Assembly (NCBI GenBank): GCA_004554775.1
Contig: SFKI01000004.1
Span: 124,001-188,000 of the forward strand
Direction of reading: 5' to 3'
Length of the DNA: 64,000 bases
Source: Subdoligranulum variabile
GTDB taxonomy: Bacteria > Bacillota > Clostridia > Oscillospirales > Ruminococcaceae
The notes under the pieces were generated by a model, which had not been told where the DNA came from, made no database searches, and was given only the letters and a program-made list of their open reading frames with translations. Below, piece by piece: positions 48,236 to 57,668 of the stretch (the stretch's first letter is position 1; each line of letters begins with the position of its first letter). Position numbers and translations under genes: made by a program.

Positions 48236-51200
48236 ATGCGCCTGAAAGAACTGGAAATCCAAGGTTTCAAATCCTTCCCCGATAAAACGAAAATCACCAT
48301 CGGCGAGGGTATCACCGGCGTGGTCGGGCCGAACGGCTCCGGCAAATCGAATATTTCCGACTCCATCCGCTGGGTGCTGGGCGAGACCAGCTCCAAGCAG
48401 CTGCGCGGCTCCGGCAAAATGGAGGACGTCATCTTCGGCGGTACCCAAAGCCGTGGTGCCATGGGCTTTGCCTCGGTCGCGCTGACCATCGACAACAGCG
48501 ACCACGGTCTGGATATGGACGCTGACGAAGTCACCATTGGCCGCCGTTACTACCGCAGCGGCGAGAGCGAGTATTCCATCAACGGCCAGAACGTCCGCCT
48601 GAAGGACGTCTACGAACTGCTGCTGGATACCGGCATTGGCCGCGACGGTTACGCCATCGTCGGCCAGGGCCGCATTGCCGAGATCGTCGGTGCCAAATCG
48701 GCCGAGCGCCGCGAAATTTTCGAGGAAGCGTCCGGCATTGCCAAATACCGCTACCGCAAAAACGAGGCCGAGCGCCGCCTTGAAGCCGCCGAGGGCAACC
48801 TCGAACGTCTGCGCGATATTTTGGGCGAACTGGAAAAGCGCGTCGGCCCCCTGAAGCGCGACAGCGAAAAGGCCCAGCAGTTCCTGGAACTGTCCGAGCG
48901 CCGTAAAAGCCTGGAAGTCACCCTCTGGGTCGATGCCATTCGCCGCGCCAACGATACCGTGCGCGACCAGCAGCGCAAGTTTGAAGCTGCCCAGGCCGAC
49001 TACGAGCGTTTGAGCCGCCAGCTGGACGAGTTCGACGAAAAAAGCGCCGCCCTGCGTGAAGAGGCCCAGCAGCTTGTCTTGCAGGTCGAGCAGGCCAATG
49101 CTGATATCCGCGCCGTGACCGAGGCCAACGCTGGAAGCGAGAGCGAAATCGCGGTTTTGAAAAACGAGAGCGAGCACAGCCGTTTCCGCATCGACGAAGC
49201 CACCAGCGAACTCGAGCGTGCCGGGCAGGGCCGTCAGTCCATCGAGACCGAGGCCGCAGGCCATAAAGCTGCCATCGAAAAACTGCACGGCGAGGTCGCC
49301 GCGCTGGATGCCCGCGTGACCGAACTGCGCGCTGAGCTCCACGCGCTGGAAGAAAAAGCCGCCGCCAGCGGCCAGCGCCGCGATGTCATCGACGCCGCCA
49401 TCGCACGCTTGCAGGATACTGCCACCGCCGCCAAAGTGCGCGCCGCGTCGGCCCAGTCGGCCCGCGAAGCCGCCGCCCAGCGCCTGGCCGAAGCGCAGCA
49501 GCAGGCCGCAGAACTCGAAACATCTGCCGCCGCCGCCGAGGAAGAAAAGCGCCGCGCCGAGCGCCGCTTAAAGGATGCCGAGGACGCCGTTACCCGCAAC
49601 GATAACATCAAGGCGGGCTTAAAGCTCAAGCTCGAAAGCCGCCGCCGCCAGCAGGCCGAAGCCGCGGACGCCCTGCAAAAGGCCGACAAAGAGCGGTCCA
49701 ACACCTCCCAGCGCATCCATATCCTGGAAGATCTGGAGCGCAACATGGACGGCTACCAGCAAAGCGTCAAGGCCGTCATGCGCGCTGCTGCAGGCCGCCG
49801 TCTGCGCGGCATCATCGGCCCCGTGGCGGGCATCCTGACCGTCGAAAAAGGCTACGAGGTCGCCATCGAGACCGCCCTCGGCTTTGCGCTGCAAAATATT
49901 GTGGTCGAGGATCAGGGCTGCGCCCGCGCCGCCATCGGCTTTTTGAAGGACGAGCGCGCAGGCCGTGCCACCTTCCTGCCGCTGGACACCGTGCAGGGCT
50001 CCCGCTTCACCGGGCGGTTGACCGGCACTGCCGAAGTCGCCGCCGATCTGGTCAAGTGCGATCCGCGCTACCAGCACATCATCGACAACCTGCTCGGCCG
50101 CATCATTGTGGTCGAGGATCTGTCCGAAGCTTCCGCCGTGGCCAAAAACCTTGGCTACCGCAACCGCATCGTCACGCTGGACGGCCAGGTCATCAACGCC
50201 GGCGGTTCGTTCACCGGTGGTTCCACAGCCCGCAGCGTCGGTGTGTTCAGCCGCAAGCAGGAGTTGGACGAGCTGCGCGCACGCCTTGTCAAGCTTGATA
50301 AAAAACGTGCAGACGCTGAAAAGGAACTGGAAGCCCGCAAGGCTGAGGTCGATAACCTCACCGCCCAGCTTTCCGGTGCCGAGGCCGAGGGCATGAACGC
50401 TTCGTCCGAACGGCTGCGCGCTTCGCTGGAACTCGACCGCCTGACCGCCGCCGTGGCCCAGCACGAGGAAAACACCCGCAGCCTGACCGCTGAGATCGAA
50501 GCCCAGCAGGCCGCCGTGACCCAGAACGAGACCGCCTGCGCCGAAGCCGAAGCTGCCCGCGCCAAGGCCGAGGAAGAGCTGACGACTTACAACGACGAGC
50601 TGGCCGAACTGGGCGAGAGTACCGGCAGCCTGACCGCCGAGCGCGAACGCATCACGGGCGAGCTGAGCGAAAACCAGATGCAGCGCCTGGCCAACGAGAA
50701 GGACATCGGCCTGCACGAAGCCGCGCTCGAGGGATTGCAGAGCCGCACCGGCGAGGCCGAAGCCCGCGCCCGCGAGTTGAACGCCGCCATTGAAGCCGCC
50801 AAGGCCAAGATCGAGGCCAACGCCCTGAAGATCGCCGAGATCGAGCGCACCCGCGCCGACAATAAAGAAAAGATCGCCGCAGCGGAAGAAGCCATCCGCG
50901 CCGCCAACGCCGCCCGTATGGAAAAGGAAGCCGCCGTGGCCCGCTTAGGGCAGGAGAACCGCGCCCTGACCGACGAGCGCGAGCGGATGAGCGGCGAGAT
51001 GGCCCGCCTGGCCGAGCGCCGCACCGCTGCTGAAAACGAGCTGAACGACACCAATACCAAGCTGTGGGAGGAGTACCAGCTCACCGCAGGCGAAGCGAAA
51101 GACCTCTGCGTCGAGTTTGAATCCCTGACCGAGCTGCGCCGCAGCGTGGCCGAGGTCCGCAGCAAGATCCGCAGTTTGGGCAACGTCAACGTCGGCGCCA

Positions 51201-51793
51201 TCGAGGAATATAAGGAAGTCAAGGAACGTTACGACTTCCTGAAAGCCCAGGTCACGGACGTCGAAAAGGCCAAGAGCGAGCTGACCCGCATGATCGCTGA
51301 ACTGTGCAGCGAGATGGAAGAGCTGTTCACGACGAGCTTCAAGCAGATCAACAACCACTTTCAGCAGATCTTTAAAGAACTGTTCGGCGGCGGCCATGCG
51401 CGGCTCTACCTCTCGGAAGAAAGCAATGTGCTGGAATCCGGCATCGAAATCGAAGTCTCGCCCCCGGGCAAGGTCATCAAAAACCTGAGCGCCCTCTCCG
51501 GCGGCGAGCAGGCATTGGTCGCTATTTCGATCTATTTTGCCATTCTCAACGTCAATCCCGCGCCGTTCTGCTTCCTCGATGAGATCGAAGCTGCGCTGGA
51601 CGACGTCAACGTGGCCCGTTACGCGCAGTACCTGCGCCGCATGACCGACCACACCCAGTTCATCGTCATCACCCACCGCCGCGGCACGATGGAAGCCGCC
51701 GACGTACTGTACGGCGTCACCATGCAGGAGGACGGCGTTTCCAAGATCCTGCGCCTTGACCTTGACAAAGTCAGCGCAGACCTCATCACCTAA
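48236..51793 (+). CDS. smc: Chromosome segregation protein SMC
   Basis: SMC is the condensin ATPase that compacts and separates chromosomes. The 1185-residue protein has the full domain order: N-terminal head with Walker A GPNGSGKSNISDSIRWVLGE, a long coiled coil (about 165-515), the hinge (about 520-663, GIIGPVAGILTVEKGYEVA to INAGGSFTGGS), a second coiled coil, and the C-terminal head with signature LSGGEQALVAIS (about 1088) and Walker B FCFLDEIEAALDD (about 1110). The coils are rich in A, E, R and Q. ScpA and ScpB are not in the window. The stop is followed directly by a repeat element. Confidence 0.97.
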   Translation: MRLKELEIQGFKSFPDKTKITIGEGITGVVGPNGSGKSNISDSIRWVLGETSSKQLRGSGKMEDVIFGGTQSRGAMGFASVALTIDNSDHGLDMDADEVTIGRRYYRSGESEYSINGQNVRLKDVYELLLDTGIGRDGYAIVGQGRIAEIVGAKSAERREIFEEASGIAKYRYRKNEAERRLEAAEGNLERLRDILGELEKRVGPLKRDSEKAQQFLELSERRKSLEVTLWVDAIRRANDTVRDQQRKFEAAQADYERLSRQLDEFDEKSAALREEAQQLVLQVEQANADIRAVTEANAGSESEIAVLKNESEHSRFRIDEATSELERAGQGRQSIETEAAGHKAAIEKLHGEVAALDARVTELRAELHALEEKAAASGQRRDVIDAAIARLQDTATAAKVRAASAQSAREAAAQRLAEAQQQAAELETSAAAAEEEKRRAERRLKDAEDAVTRNDNIKAGLKLKLESRRRQQAEAADALQKADKERSNTSQRIHILEDLERNMDGYQQSVKAVMRAAAGRRLRGIIGPVAGILTVEKGYEVAIETALGFALQNIVVEDQGCARAAIGFLKDERAGRATFLPLDTVQGSRFTGRLTGTAEVAADLVKCDPRYQHIIDNLLGRIIVVEDLSEASAVAKNLGYRNRIVTLDGQVINAGGSFTGGSTARSVGVFSRKQELDELRARLVKLDKKRADAEKELEARKAEVDNLTAQLSGAEAEGMNASSERLRASLELDRLTAAVAQHEENTRSLTAEIEAQQAAVTQNETACAEAEAARAKAEEELTTYNDELAELGESTGSLTAERERITGELSENQMQRLANEKDIGLHEAALEGLQSRTGEAEARARELNAAIEAAKAKIEANALKIAEIERTRADNKEKIAAAEEAIRAANAARMEKEAAVARLGQENRALTDERERMSGEMARLAERRTAAENELNDTNTKLWEEYQLTAGEAKDLCVEFESLTELRRSVAEVRSKIRSLGNVNVGAIEEYKEVKERYDFLKAQVTDVEKAKSELTRMIAELCSEMEELFTTSFKQINNHFQQIFKELFGGGHARLYLSEESNVLESGIEIEVSPPGKVIKNLSALSGGEQALVAISIYFAILNVNPAPFCFLDEIEAALDDVNVARYAQYLRRMTDHTQFIVITHRRGTMEAADVLYGVTMQEDGVSKILRLDLDKVSADLIT

Positions 51794-52029
51794 GGTAGCA
51801 AAGCACAATTCCCGCCTGACGGCTTAAGCACCGCTCCAGCGGATCTCCGCGCCAAGAGCCGCCGCAAAGCGTCGGTTGCGCTCCGAAGCGCCTCGCTGCG
51901 GCTCGGTGCGCGGTACGCCGTCTGCGTTGCAAAAATGCTCGATAGTACACAAAGTATTATCTGCACTTTTGCTTGGCAGTCAGCGCACCTCACGCGCCGT
52001 ATCGGCACTCAGAATTGTGCGGTATTGCC
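51794..52029. repeat. GGCAAyACCGCA inverted-repeat element, longest form
   Basis: A 236-bp element abutting the smc stop, with CACAATTC at left and GAATTGTGCGGTATTGCC at right as inverted ends. It shares CCCGCCTGACGGCTTAAGCA, TGCAAAAATGCTCGATA and CGCCGTATCGGCACT with the copy at 32068. It has no supportable ORF. It fills the smc-ftsY gap. Confidence 0.8.
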
Positions 52030-52051
52030 ATGATAAAAAGGGAGGTTTCCC

Positions 52052-53059
52052 ATGGGATTTTTCAACTTTTTCAAGCGCGATATCTCGGAGCAGGAGTTCC
52101 AGGAACAGCAAAAAATGAAGTATGGCCTGGAAAAGACCCGCACCGGCTTTTTCCAGAACATCGTCAACACGCTGACCCATGCGCAGATCGACGACGACCT
52201 GTATGATACCCTGGAAGAGCAGCTCATTTTGGCCGACGTCGGCCCCATGTGCGCCGTGCGCCTGGTGGATGAGCTGCGCGATGCCGTCGCGGAGAAGCAC
52301 CTCAAGACCGGCCAGGAAGCGCTGGACGAGCTGCGCGAGATCATCTGCCGGGAGCTGACCCCCCGCTACCCGATGGACCTTGACGGCAAGCCCGCCGTCA
52401 TCCTTGTTATCGGCGTCAACGGGGTCGGCAAAACGACGACCATCGCCAAGCTGGCCCATCTGTACAAGGATAAGGGCAAGCGCGTCATGCTGGCCGCGGG
52501 CGACACCTTCCGCGCCGCCGCCAGTGAACAGCTGGAACTGTGGGCCGACCGCGCCGGTGTGCCGTTGGTGCAGGCCGGGCAGGGTGCCGACCCCGCCGCC
52601 GTCATCTTTGACGCCGTCAAAAGCGCGACCGCCAAGGACTATGACATGGTCATTGCCGATACCGCAGGTCGCCTGCACAACAAAAAGGGCCTGATGGACG
52701 AGCTGGCGAAAATTTCCCGCAGCGTCAAAAAGGCCAGCCCCGAAGCCAGCCTCGAAGTGCTGCTGGTGCTGGACGCCATCACTGGCCAGAACGCCATCAG
52801 CCAGGCCGAGGAGTTCTGCCGCGCCGCCGGTGCCACCGGCATTGTGCTGACCAAACTGGACGGCACTCCGCGCGGCGGCTGCGCCGTTTCCGTGTGGGAA
52901 AACCTCGGTCTGCCCATCCGCTTCATCGGTGTGGGCGAGAAGATCGACGATCTGATGGAGTTCAACGCCCAGACCTTTGTCGAAACGCTGCTGCCCGAGG
53001 AAGCCTTGCAGAAAAAGAACGAAGAAGTGGATGAAAACGCCGGGGAGGAACAGGCATGA
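52052..53059 (+). CDS. ftsY: Signal recognition particle receptor FtsY
   Basis: FtsY is the membrane-associated GTPase that receives SRP-ribosome complexes. The 335-residue protein has a short N-terminal amphipathic part (MGFFNFFKRDISEQEFQEQ), the helical N domain, and the G domain with P-loop GVNGVGKTTTIAKLA, DTFRAAASEQL, DTAGRLHNKKGLMDEL and TKLDGTPRGG. GGGAGG precedes the ATG. It overlaps rdgB by four bases. smc-ftsY linkage is standard. Confidence 0.96.
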   Translation: MGFFNFFKRDISEQEFQEQQKMKYGLEKTRTGFFQNIVNTLTHAQIDDDLYDTLEEQLILADVGPMCAVRLVDELRDAVAEKHLKTGQEALDELREIICRELTPRYPMDLDGKPAVILVIGVNGVGKTTTIAKLAHLYKDKGKRVMLAAGDTFRAAASEQLELWADRAGVPLVQAGQGADPAAVIFDAVKSATAKDYDMVIADTAGRLHNKKGLMDELAKISRSVKKASPEASLEVLLVLDAITGQNAISQAEEFCRAAGATGIVLTKLDGTPRGGCAVSVWENLGLPIRFIGVGEKIDDLMEFNAQTFVETLLPEEALQKKNEEVDENAGEEQA

Positions 53060-53685
53060 TCGTATGCGCCGCCAGCAACAACGCTGGCAAACTGAAAGAA
53101 CTGCGCCGCATTCTGGAGCAGATGGGCCACGAGGTCAGGAGCCTGCGCGATTTGGGGATAGACCTTGACCCCGAGGAAACCGGCACCACCTTTGCCGAGA
53201 ATGCCCGCATCAAGGCCGAAGCGTTCTGCAAGGCCAGCGGCCTGCCCACTGTGGCTGATGACTCCGGCCTGTGTGTTGACGCGCTGCACGGCGCGCCCGG
53301 CGTTTACAGCGCCCGCTATGCAGGCTGCCACGGCGATGACGCCGCCAACAACGCCAAACTCTTGCACGAGATGGAAGCTGTCCCGGTGGGCGGCCGCGCC
53401 GCGCAGTTTGTCTCGGCCATCTGCTTTATGCTGCCCGATGGCCGCACGCTCGAAGTGGCAGGGGAGTGCCCGGGCTCCATCAGCTTTGCCGAGACCGGCA
53501 CAAACGGCTTTGGCTACGACCCGCTGTTTGTGCCCGACCGCATCGGCCTGCCCGACGGCACCACCACCGAAAACACCGCCCGCCGCAGCTATGCCGAGCT
53601 GACCGACGCCGAGAAGGACGCCATCAGCCACCGCGGCCGCGCCATGGAAAAACTGGCCGAACAGCTGCCCGCGTTTTTACAATAA
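53056..53685 (+). CDS. XTP/dITP diphosphatase (RdgB/HAM1)
   Basis: This enzyme hydrolyses non-canonical purine nucleotides to keep them out of DNA. The 209-residue protein begins IVCAASNNAGKLKELRRIL and has the family motifs TFAENARIKAEAF, TVADDSGLCVDAL, GVYSARYAG, TGTNGFGYDPLF and SHRGRAMEKL. Length is a little above 195. The ATGA overlap couples it to ftsY. Confidence 0.95.
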   Translation: MIVCAASNNAGKLKELRRILEQMGHEVRSLRDLGIDLDPEETGTTFAENARIKAEAFCKASGLPTVADDSGLCVDALHGAPGVYSARYAGCHGDDAANNAKLLHEMEAVPVGGRAAQFVSAICFMLPDGRTLEVAGECPGSISFAETGTNGFGYDPLFVPDRIGLPDGTTTENTARRSYAELTDAEKDAISHRGRAMEKLAEQLPAFLQ

Positions 53686-53710
53686 GATTTTACAAAAAAA
53701 GGAGACCACT

Positions 53711-54013
53711 ATGGCTTTAACCAGCAAACAGCGCGCCGCTCTGCGCAGCGCTGCCAACACCATCGACCCCGTTTTCCAGATCGGCAAGGGCGAGATCGAC
53801 GAAACGCTCATCCAGGGCCTGGCCGACTGCATCGCCGCCCGCGAACTGATCAAAATTAAGGTGCTGGAAAACAGCGAGTATTCGGCCCGCGAAGCCGCCG
53901 ACGCCCTGTGCGAAGCGCTGGGCTGCGAGTGCGTGCAGGTCATCGGCCGCAAGTTCGTGCTGTTCAAGCAGAAGAAAAAGGAAAGCGCCTTTGACGCCAT
54001 CCTGGCTAAATAA
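53711..54013 (+). CDS. yhbY: YhbY-family (CRM domain) RNA-binding protein
   Basis: A 100-residue single CRM-domain protein associated with pre-50S ribosomes in other bacteria. It begins LTSKQRAALRSAANTIDPVFQIGKGEI and has ELIKIKVLENS, CEALGCECVQVIGRKFVLFK, the GKGG-like loop being GKGE here. AAAAAGGAG precedes the ATG, and the TAA overlaps the nadD ATG by one base. Confidence 0.92.
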   Translation: MALTSKQRAALRSAANTIDPVFQIGKGEIDETLIQGLADCIAARELIKIKVLENSEYSAREAADALCEALGCECVQVIGRKFVLFKQKKKESAFDAILAK

Positions 54014-54627
54014 TGGGTGCCGCTAAAAAAGTGCTGCTCTACGGCGGCACGTTCGACCCGCCCCACAACGGCCACATGAATAATCTGCGCGCCGCGCTGA
54101 CCTGCGTGCGGCCCGATAAGGCGATCGTTATGCCTGCCGGTATCCCGCCGCACAAAAAGGCAAGCACTACCCCCGGCGATGTACGCCTGGCGATGTGCCA
54201 ATGCTTTACGGTGCTCAGCCCGGCGGTGGAGGTCAGCGACTGGGAGATACGCCAGGGCGGGCGCAGCTACACCGTGCATACGCTGGAAATGCTGTGCGAA
54301 GCCTACCCCGGGGCCGAGTTGTACCTCTGCGTTGGCAGTGACATGCTGCTGACCTTTACCGCGTGGTACCGCTGGCGGGATATGCTTTCGATGGCCGCGC
54401 TGGTGGTGGAAAGCCGCGAAGCGGGTGACGAACCCGCCTTGCAGGCCGCTGCCGCCGCGCTGACCGCCGAGGGAGGCAGGGTGCTGTTTGCCCGGGCTGA
54501 AGCCTACCCCTGTGCATCCAGCGACATCCGCAGCGGCAGGATCCCGCCCGAACGCTGGCCCGAAGTGCTCCCCCCCGAAACCCTGCGCGTGGTGCAGGAA
54601 AAGCATTTGTACAGGCAGAGACCGTAA
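54013..54627 (+). CDS. nadD: Nicotinate-nucleotide adenylyltransferase
   Basis: NadD adenylates nicotinate mononucleotide in NAD synthesis. The 204-residue protein has the nucleotidyltransferase motif YGGTFDPPHNGH (residues 10-21), PAGIPPHK for NaMN binding and the ATP-binding SSSDIRSG near the C-terminus. It starts in the stop of yhbY (TAATG). An AAGGCTCCCC hairpin follows. Confidence 0.93.
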   Translation: MGAAKKVLLYGGTFDPPHNGHMNNLRAALTCVRPDKAIVMPAGIPPHKKASTTPGDVRLAMCQCFTVLSPAVEVSDWEIRQGGRSYTVHTLEMLCEAYPGAELYLCVGSDMLLTFTAWYRWRDMLSMAALVVESREAGDEPALQAAAAALTAEGGRVLFARAEAYPCASSDIRSGRIPPERWPEVLPPETLRVVQEKHLYRQRP

Positions 54628-54630
54628 GGA

Positions 54631-54654
54631 AAGGCTCCCCTCTAGGGGAGCCTT
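54631..54654 (+). terminator. Hairpin after nadD
   Basis: Perfect 10-bp stem AAGGCTCCCC / GGGGAGCCTT, loop TCTA, without a further T-tract. The arms match the hairpin at 15187-15210. Termination is doubtful; an mRNA-stabilising stem is possible. Confidence 0.5.
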
Positions 54655-54710
54655 CAGGTACGCGTAGTAATACATCCCACAACCCCCCAAAAAAAGAAGG
54701 TTCAAAACCC

Positions 54711-55283
54711 ATGACCTGTGAAGAAGCCAAAGCGTTGGTGAAGCCGCGCCTGAGCGAAAAACGCTGGACGCACACCAAAAATGTAAAAAAAATGGCGGTA
54801 AAACTGGCAAAGCAATGGGGCGCAGACCCGGAAAAGGCCGCTGTGGCGGCAATTTTGCATGATTCTGCCAAAGAACTGCCAAAATCAGAGTTGTTGCAGA
54901 TTTTTGCCGATAATGCTATAATAACAGAAAATGCCCCTGCGCGCCCATCGCCCGTGTGGCATGGCATCGCCGCAGCCATCCTGGCCGAGACCCAATGGGG
55001 CGTTACCGATCCCGAGATCTTGTCCGCCATCCGCTGCCACACCACCGGCAAGCCGAACATGAGCAAACTGGACAAGATCATCTATCTGGCCGATATGTCC
55101 AGCGCCGAGCGCGACTGGCCCGGCGTGGACGACCTGCGCAAACTGGAAATGCAGGACCTGGATCGGGCTTTGTGCGACGCACTCAAGCGCAGCATAGATT
55201 TTGTGGAAGAAAAGGGCGGCACACTGGACCCTGAAAGTGTAGCCGCTTACGAGTATGCAAAAGAGCATTTGCAAGAACCGTAA
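54711..55283 (+). CDS. yqeK: YqeK-type HD-domain hydrolase
   Basis: A 190-residue HD-domain metal phosphohydrolase; family members split diadenosine tetraphosphate symmetrically. RWTHTKNVKKMAVKLA provides the first histidine, AAILHDSAKELP the HD pair, and WHGIAAAILA and AIRCHTTG the further ligands; DKIIYLADMSSAERDWPG is typical of YqeK. It follows nadD as in Bacillus. The function is inferred from family. Confidence 0.92.
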   Translation: MTCEEAKALVKPRLSEKRWTHTKNVKKMAVKLAKQWGADPEKAAVAAILHDSAKELPKSELLQIFADNAIITENAPARPSPVWHGIAAAILAETQWGVTDPEILSAIRCHTTGKPNMSKLDKIIYLADMSSAERDWPGVDDLRKLEMQDLDRALCDALKRSIDFVEEKGGTLDPESVAAYEYAKEHLQEP

Positions 55284-55370
55284 AGGGAACCCAACACGCT
55301 TTGCCTGCGCCGGAATTTCGCGCTGCATCGTGTCCGTTCCCGCCGACTCCAAAAACAGGGAGGAAACACA

Positions 55371-57224
55371 ATGAGCGAACCGCGTAAGCTCAATACCGGC
55401 AGCGCGTCCGGCAGCTTTGACCAGTCCCAGTACGAGGCTGCCCGCCGCCGTGCACAGGAGCAGGCCAACCAGAATGCCCGCCGCCGTACCATCCAGCAGC
55501 CCATGCGCACCCAGCAACAGGCACGGCAGATCCGCCAGCAGATCCCGCAGCAGCCGCCTGTGCAGCAAGCCCCGGCTCAGCCTGTGCAGCAGGCCCCCGC
55601 ACAGGAGGCCCCGCGCGAGCTGACCCATGCCCAGCGCCAGGCCCTGGCCTACCGCGCTGCGGCCGAGCGCAAGTACGGCAACACCGTGCAGTTCCCCACG
55701 CGGGAAATCCAGATCAGCCGCCAGAACCAGCCTGCGGCCCAGCAGCCGCAGCAGCGCACCATCCACCGCGAGGGCACGGCACAGCCTGCCCGCCCGCGCG
55801 CCCAGGTGCAGCAACTGGATGTAAACAAGGCCCAGGGCAGCCGCCCCGCCTTTAATTATGACGAGGCGGTCCCCGCCGGCGGCATCCAGATGGAAGAAGC
55901 CCCGCGCGCCCGCAAGGCCCGCCCGGCAGAAGAGGACGCCCCCCGCACCCACCATGCCTCCGGCGGCGGCCGCCGCAAACCGCCCCGCGGCGGTGAGCCT
56001 GCCGACGCCAAGCCCCACGGCAAAAAAGGCGGCAAAGGCGGCGGGAAAAAGAAGAAAAAGAAAGGCACTTGGTGGAAGATCCTGCTCATCACCCTGCTGG
56101 TGATCGTGCTGATCTTCGGCGGCGCATATGCGCTCATCATGGGTGCCATCGCCCCCCAGGGCGGCAGCATCAAGCTGAACCAGCTGGTCAACACCCCCAA
56201 AGAGTTCCAGGACGACGAGCTGAACATTCTTGTCACCGGTGTCGACCGTTCTTCCACGGGCAACCTGGCCGCCGGTTCCTCCAACGACTCCGATGTCAAC
56301 GACGGCATGACCGATATGATCTTGTACGTCCACTTCAACAACAAGACCGGCGAGCTGAAGATGCTGCAAATCCCGCGTGACACGATGGTCACGACCGATG
56401 CAAGCGTTTCCGGTAACTACCGCATCAACGGCGTCGCCAAGACCCAGGGCAGCGATAACAACAACAATATGGCCGCCCTGTGTGAGCTGGTCGCCGACCA
56501 GTACAAGATCCCCATTGATGGTTATGTCACCATCCGCCTGGAAATGCTGACCGAACTGGTCGACCTCTTTGGCGGCATCGAGATCTATGTCCCGCAGGAT
56601 ATGGACTACCAGGGCAGCCACATTTCGCAGGGCTACCAGACGCTGAAGGGCGATGCCTGCGAATTCCTGCTGCGTGCGCGCCACATTTACAACAATGGCG
56701 ACCTGGGCCGCCTGAATATGCAGCGCCAGTTCTACGCCGCTTTGTTCCGCCGCCTCAAGAGCATCGACAATGTCTTTGACGTGGCAAAGCTGACCCCCGC
56801 CGTGCTGAATTATATGGAGACCGACCTCTCGGCGTCGAAGCTCGTCAGCTTTGCAATCAGTATGCTCAAGATCGATTCCAGTAAGATCATGATCTGTCAG
56901 ATGCCGGTGTTCAGCGGCCCGCAGTATCAGGGCCAGGCGCTGCTGTATGCAGCCCGACAGGCCGACGCCGACCTGCTGAACGAGTATTTCCGCGAGAATA
57001 CCGGCCCGGTCGATGCCAGCCAGCTCAACCTGTGCGACAACGTCGTTGATACATCCGGCCTGACTGCTTCGGATCCCAATATTCAGGTCCTTGGCGGCCT
57101 GATGAGCGAAGCCGACGACGCTCAGAAGCACGATAACATCGACGGTTCCAACCAGGTGCAGGACGTTATGGCGAACGAACCCGCCGCGTCTGAATCCGAA
57201 TCCACCAGCGAACCGGCCGCTTAA
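55371..57224 (+). CDS. LytR-CpsA-Psr (LCP) family protein with long disordered N-terminus
   Basis: LCP proteins attach wall polymers to peptidoglycan at the outer face of the membrane. This 617-residue protein has a cytoplasmic N-terminus of about 230 residues, low-complexity and rich in Q, P, A and R, ending in a run of lysines, then one membrane helix (about 235-257, WWKILLITLLVIVLIFGG) and an extracytoplasmic LCP domain (about 282-485) with ILVTGVDRSS, QIPRDTMV, RINGVAK and FLLRARHIYNNGDLGRLNMQRQF, the conserved arginines of the pyrophosphate pocket. The N-terminal tail is far longer than usual. It stands between yqeK and rsfS, a known order in Firmicutes. Confidence 0.9.
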   Translation: MSEPRKLNTGSASGSFDQSQYEAARRRAQEQANQNARRRTIQQPMRTQQQARQIRQQIPQQPPVQQAPAQPVQQAPAQEAPRELTHAQRQALAYRAAAERKYGNTVQFPTREIQISRQNQPAAQQPQQRTIHREGTAQPARPRAQVQQLDVNKAQGSRPAFNYDEAVPAGGIQMEEAPRARKARPAEEDAPRTHHASGGGRRKPPRGGEPADAKPHGKKGGKGGGKKKKKKGTWWKILLITLLVIVLIFGGAYALIMGAIAPQGGSIKLNQLVNTPKEFQDDELNILVTGVDRSSTGNLAAGSSNDSDVNDGMTDMILYVHFNNKTGELKMLQIPRDTMVTTDASVSGNYRINGVAKTQGSDNNNNMAALCELVADQYKIPIDGYVTIRLEMLTELVDLFGGIEIYVPQDMDYQGSHISQGYQTLKGDACEFLLRARHIYNNGDLGRLNMQRQFYAALFRRLKSIDNVFDVAKLTPAVLNYMETDLSASKLVSFAISMLKIDSSKIMICQMPVFSGPQYQGQALLYAARQADADLLNEYFRENTGPVDASQLNLCDNVVDTSGLTASDPNIQVLGGLMSEADDAQKHDNIDGSNQVQDVMANEPAASESESTSEPAA

Positions 57225-57239
57225 AATAAGGAGAACCCT

Positions 57240-57617
57240 ATGGAAAGCAGAGAACTTGCCATCCGTCTGGCCCGCGCGCTGGACGCCAAAAAGGCCTTTA
57301 ACATCCACATTCTGGAGGTTGAGGACCTGACCACCGTTACCGAGTATTTTGTCATCGCCACCGGCAACTCCACCACCCATGTGGGTGCCCTGGCCGATGA
57401 AGCCGAGTTCCAGCTGGGCCGCGAGGGCGTGCAGGTGCTGCGCACCGAGGGCCACGACGGCAAGCGCTGGGTGCTGCTGGACTACGGCAGCGTTATCGTC
57501 CACGTCTTTACCCAGGAAGCCCATGACTACTACGACCTGGAACACCTGTGGGCCGATGCCAAGCCCGTGCCCGCCAGCGAATGGCTGCCGGAAGAGACCG
57601 GGACCCCGGCTGAATAA
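57240..57617 (+). CDS. rsfS: Ribosome silencing factor RsfS
   Basis: RsfS binds ribosomal protein uL14 and blocks subunit joining when nutrients are short. The 125-residue protein has ALDAKKAFNIHILEVEDLTTVTEYFVIATGNSTTHV and the C-terminal signature WVLLDYGSVIVHVFTQEAHDYYDLEHLWADA. AAGGAG precedes the ATG, 15 bases after the LCP gene. Confidence 0.95.
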   Translation: MESRELAIRLARALDAKKAFNIHILEVEDLTTVTEYFVIATGNSTTHVGALADEAEFQLGREGVQVLRTEGHDGKRWVLLDYGSVIVHVFTQEAHDYYDLEHLWADAKPVPASEWLPEETGTPAE

Positions 57618-57668
57618 CCTTACAGCAAAACCCGTTTACATTATCAACGTGGGGAGAAAAGATAGAGT

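Noticed and set aside
54885..57545. A minus-strand open frame of 886 codons opposite yqeK and the LCP gene
   Set aside because: GC-rich codon bias leaves antisense frames open throughout the window (others lie opposite uxaB, leuS, topA and smc). The translation is low complexity with no family motif, and the plus-strand genes are well supported.
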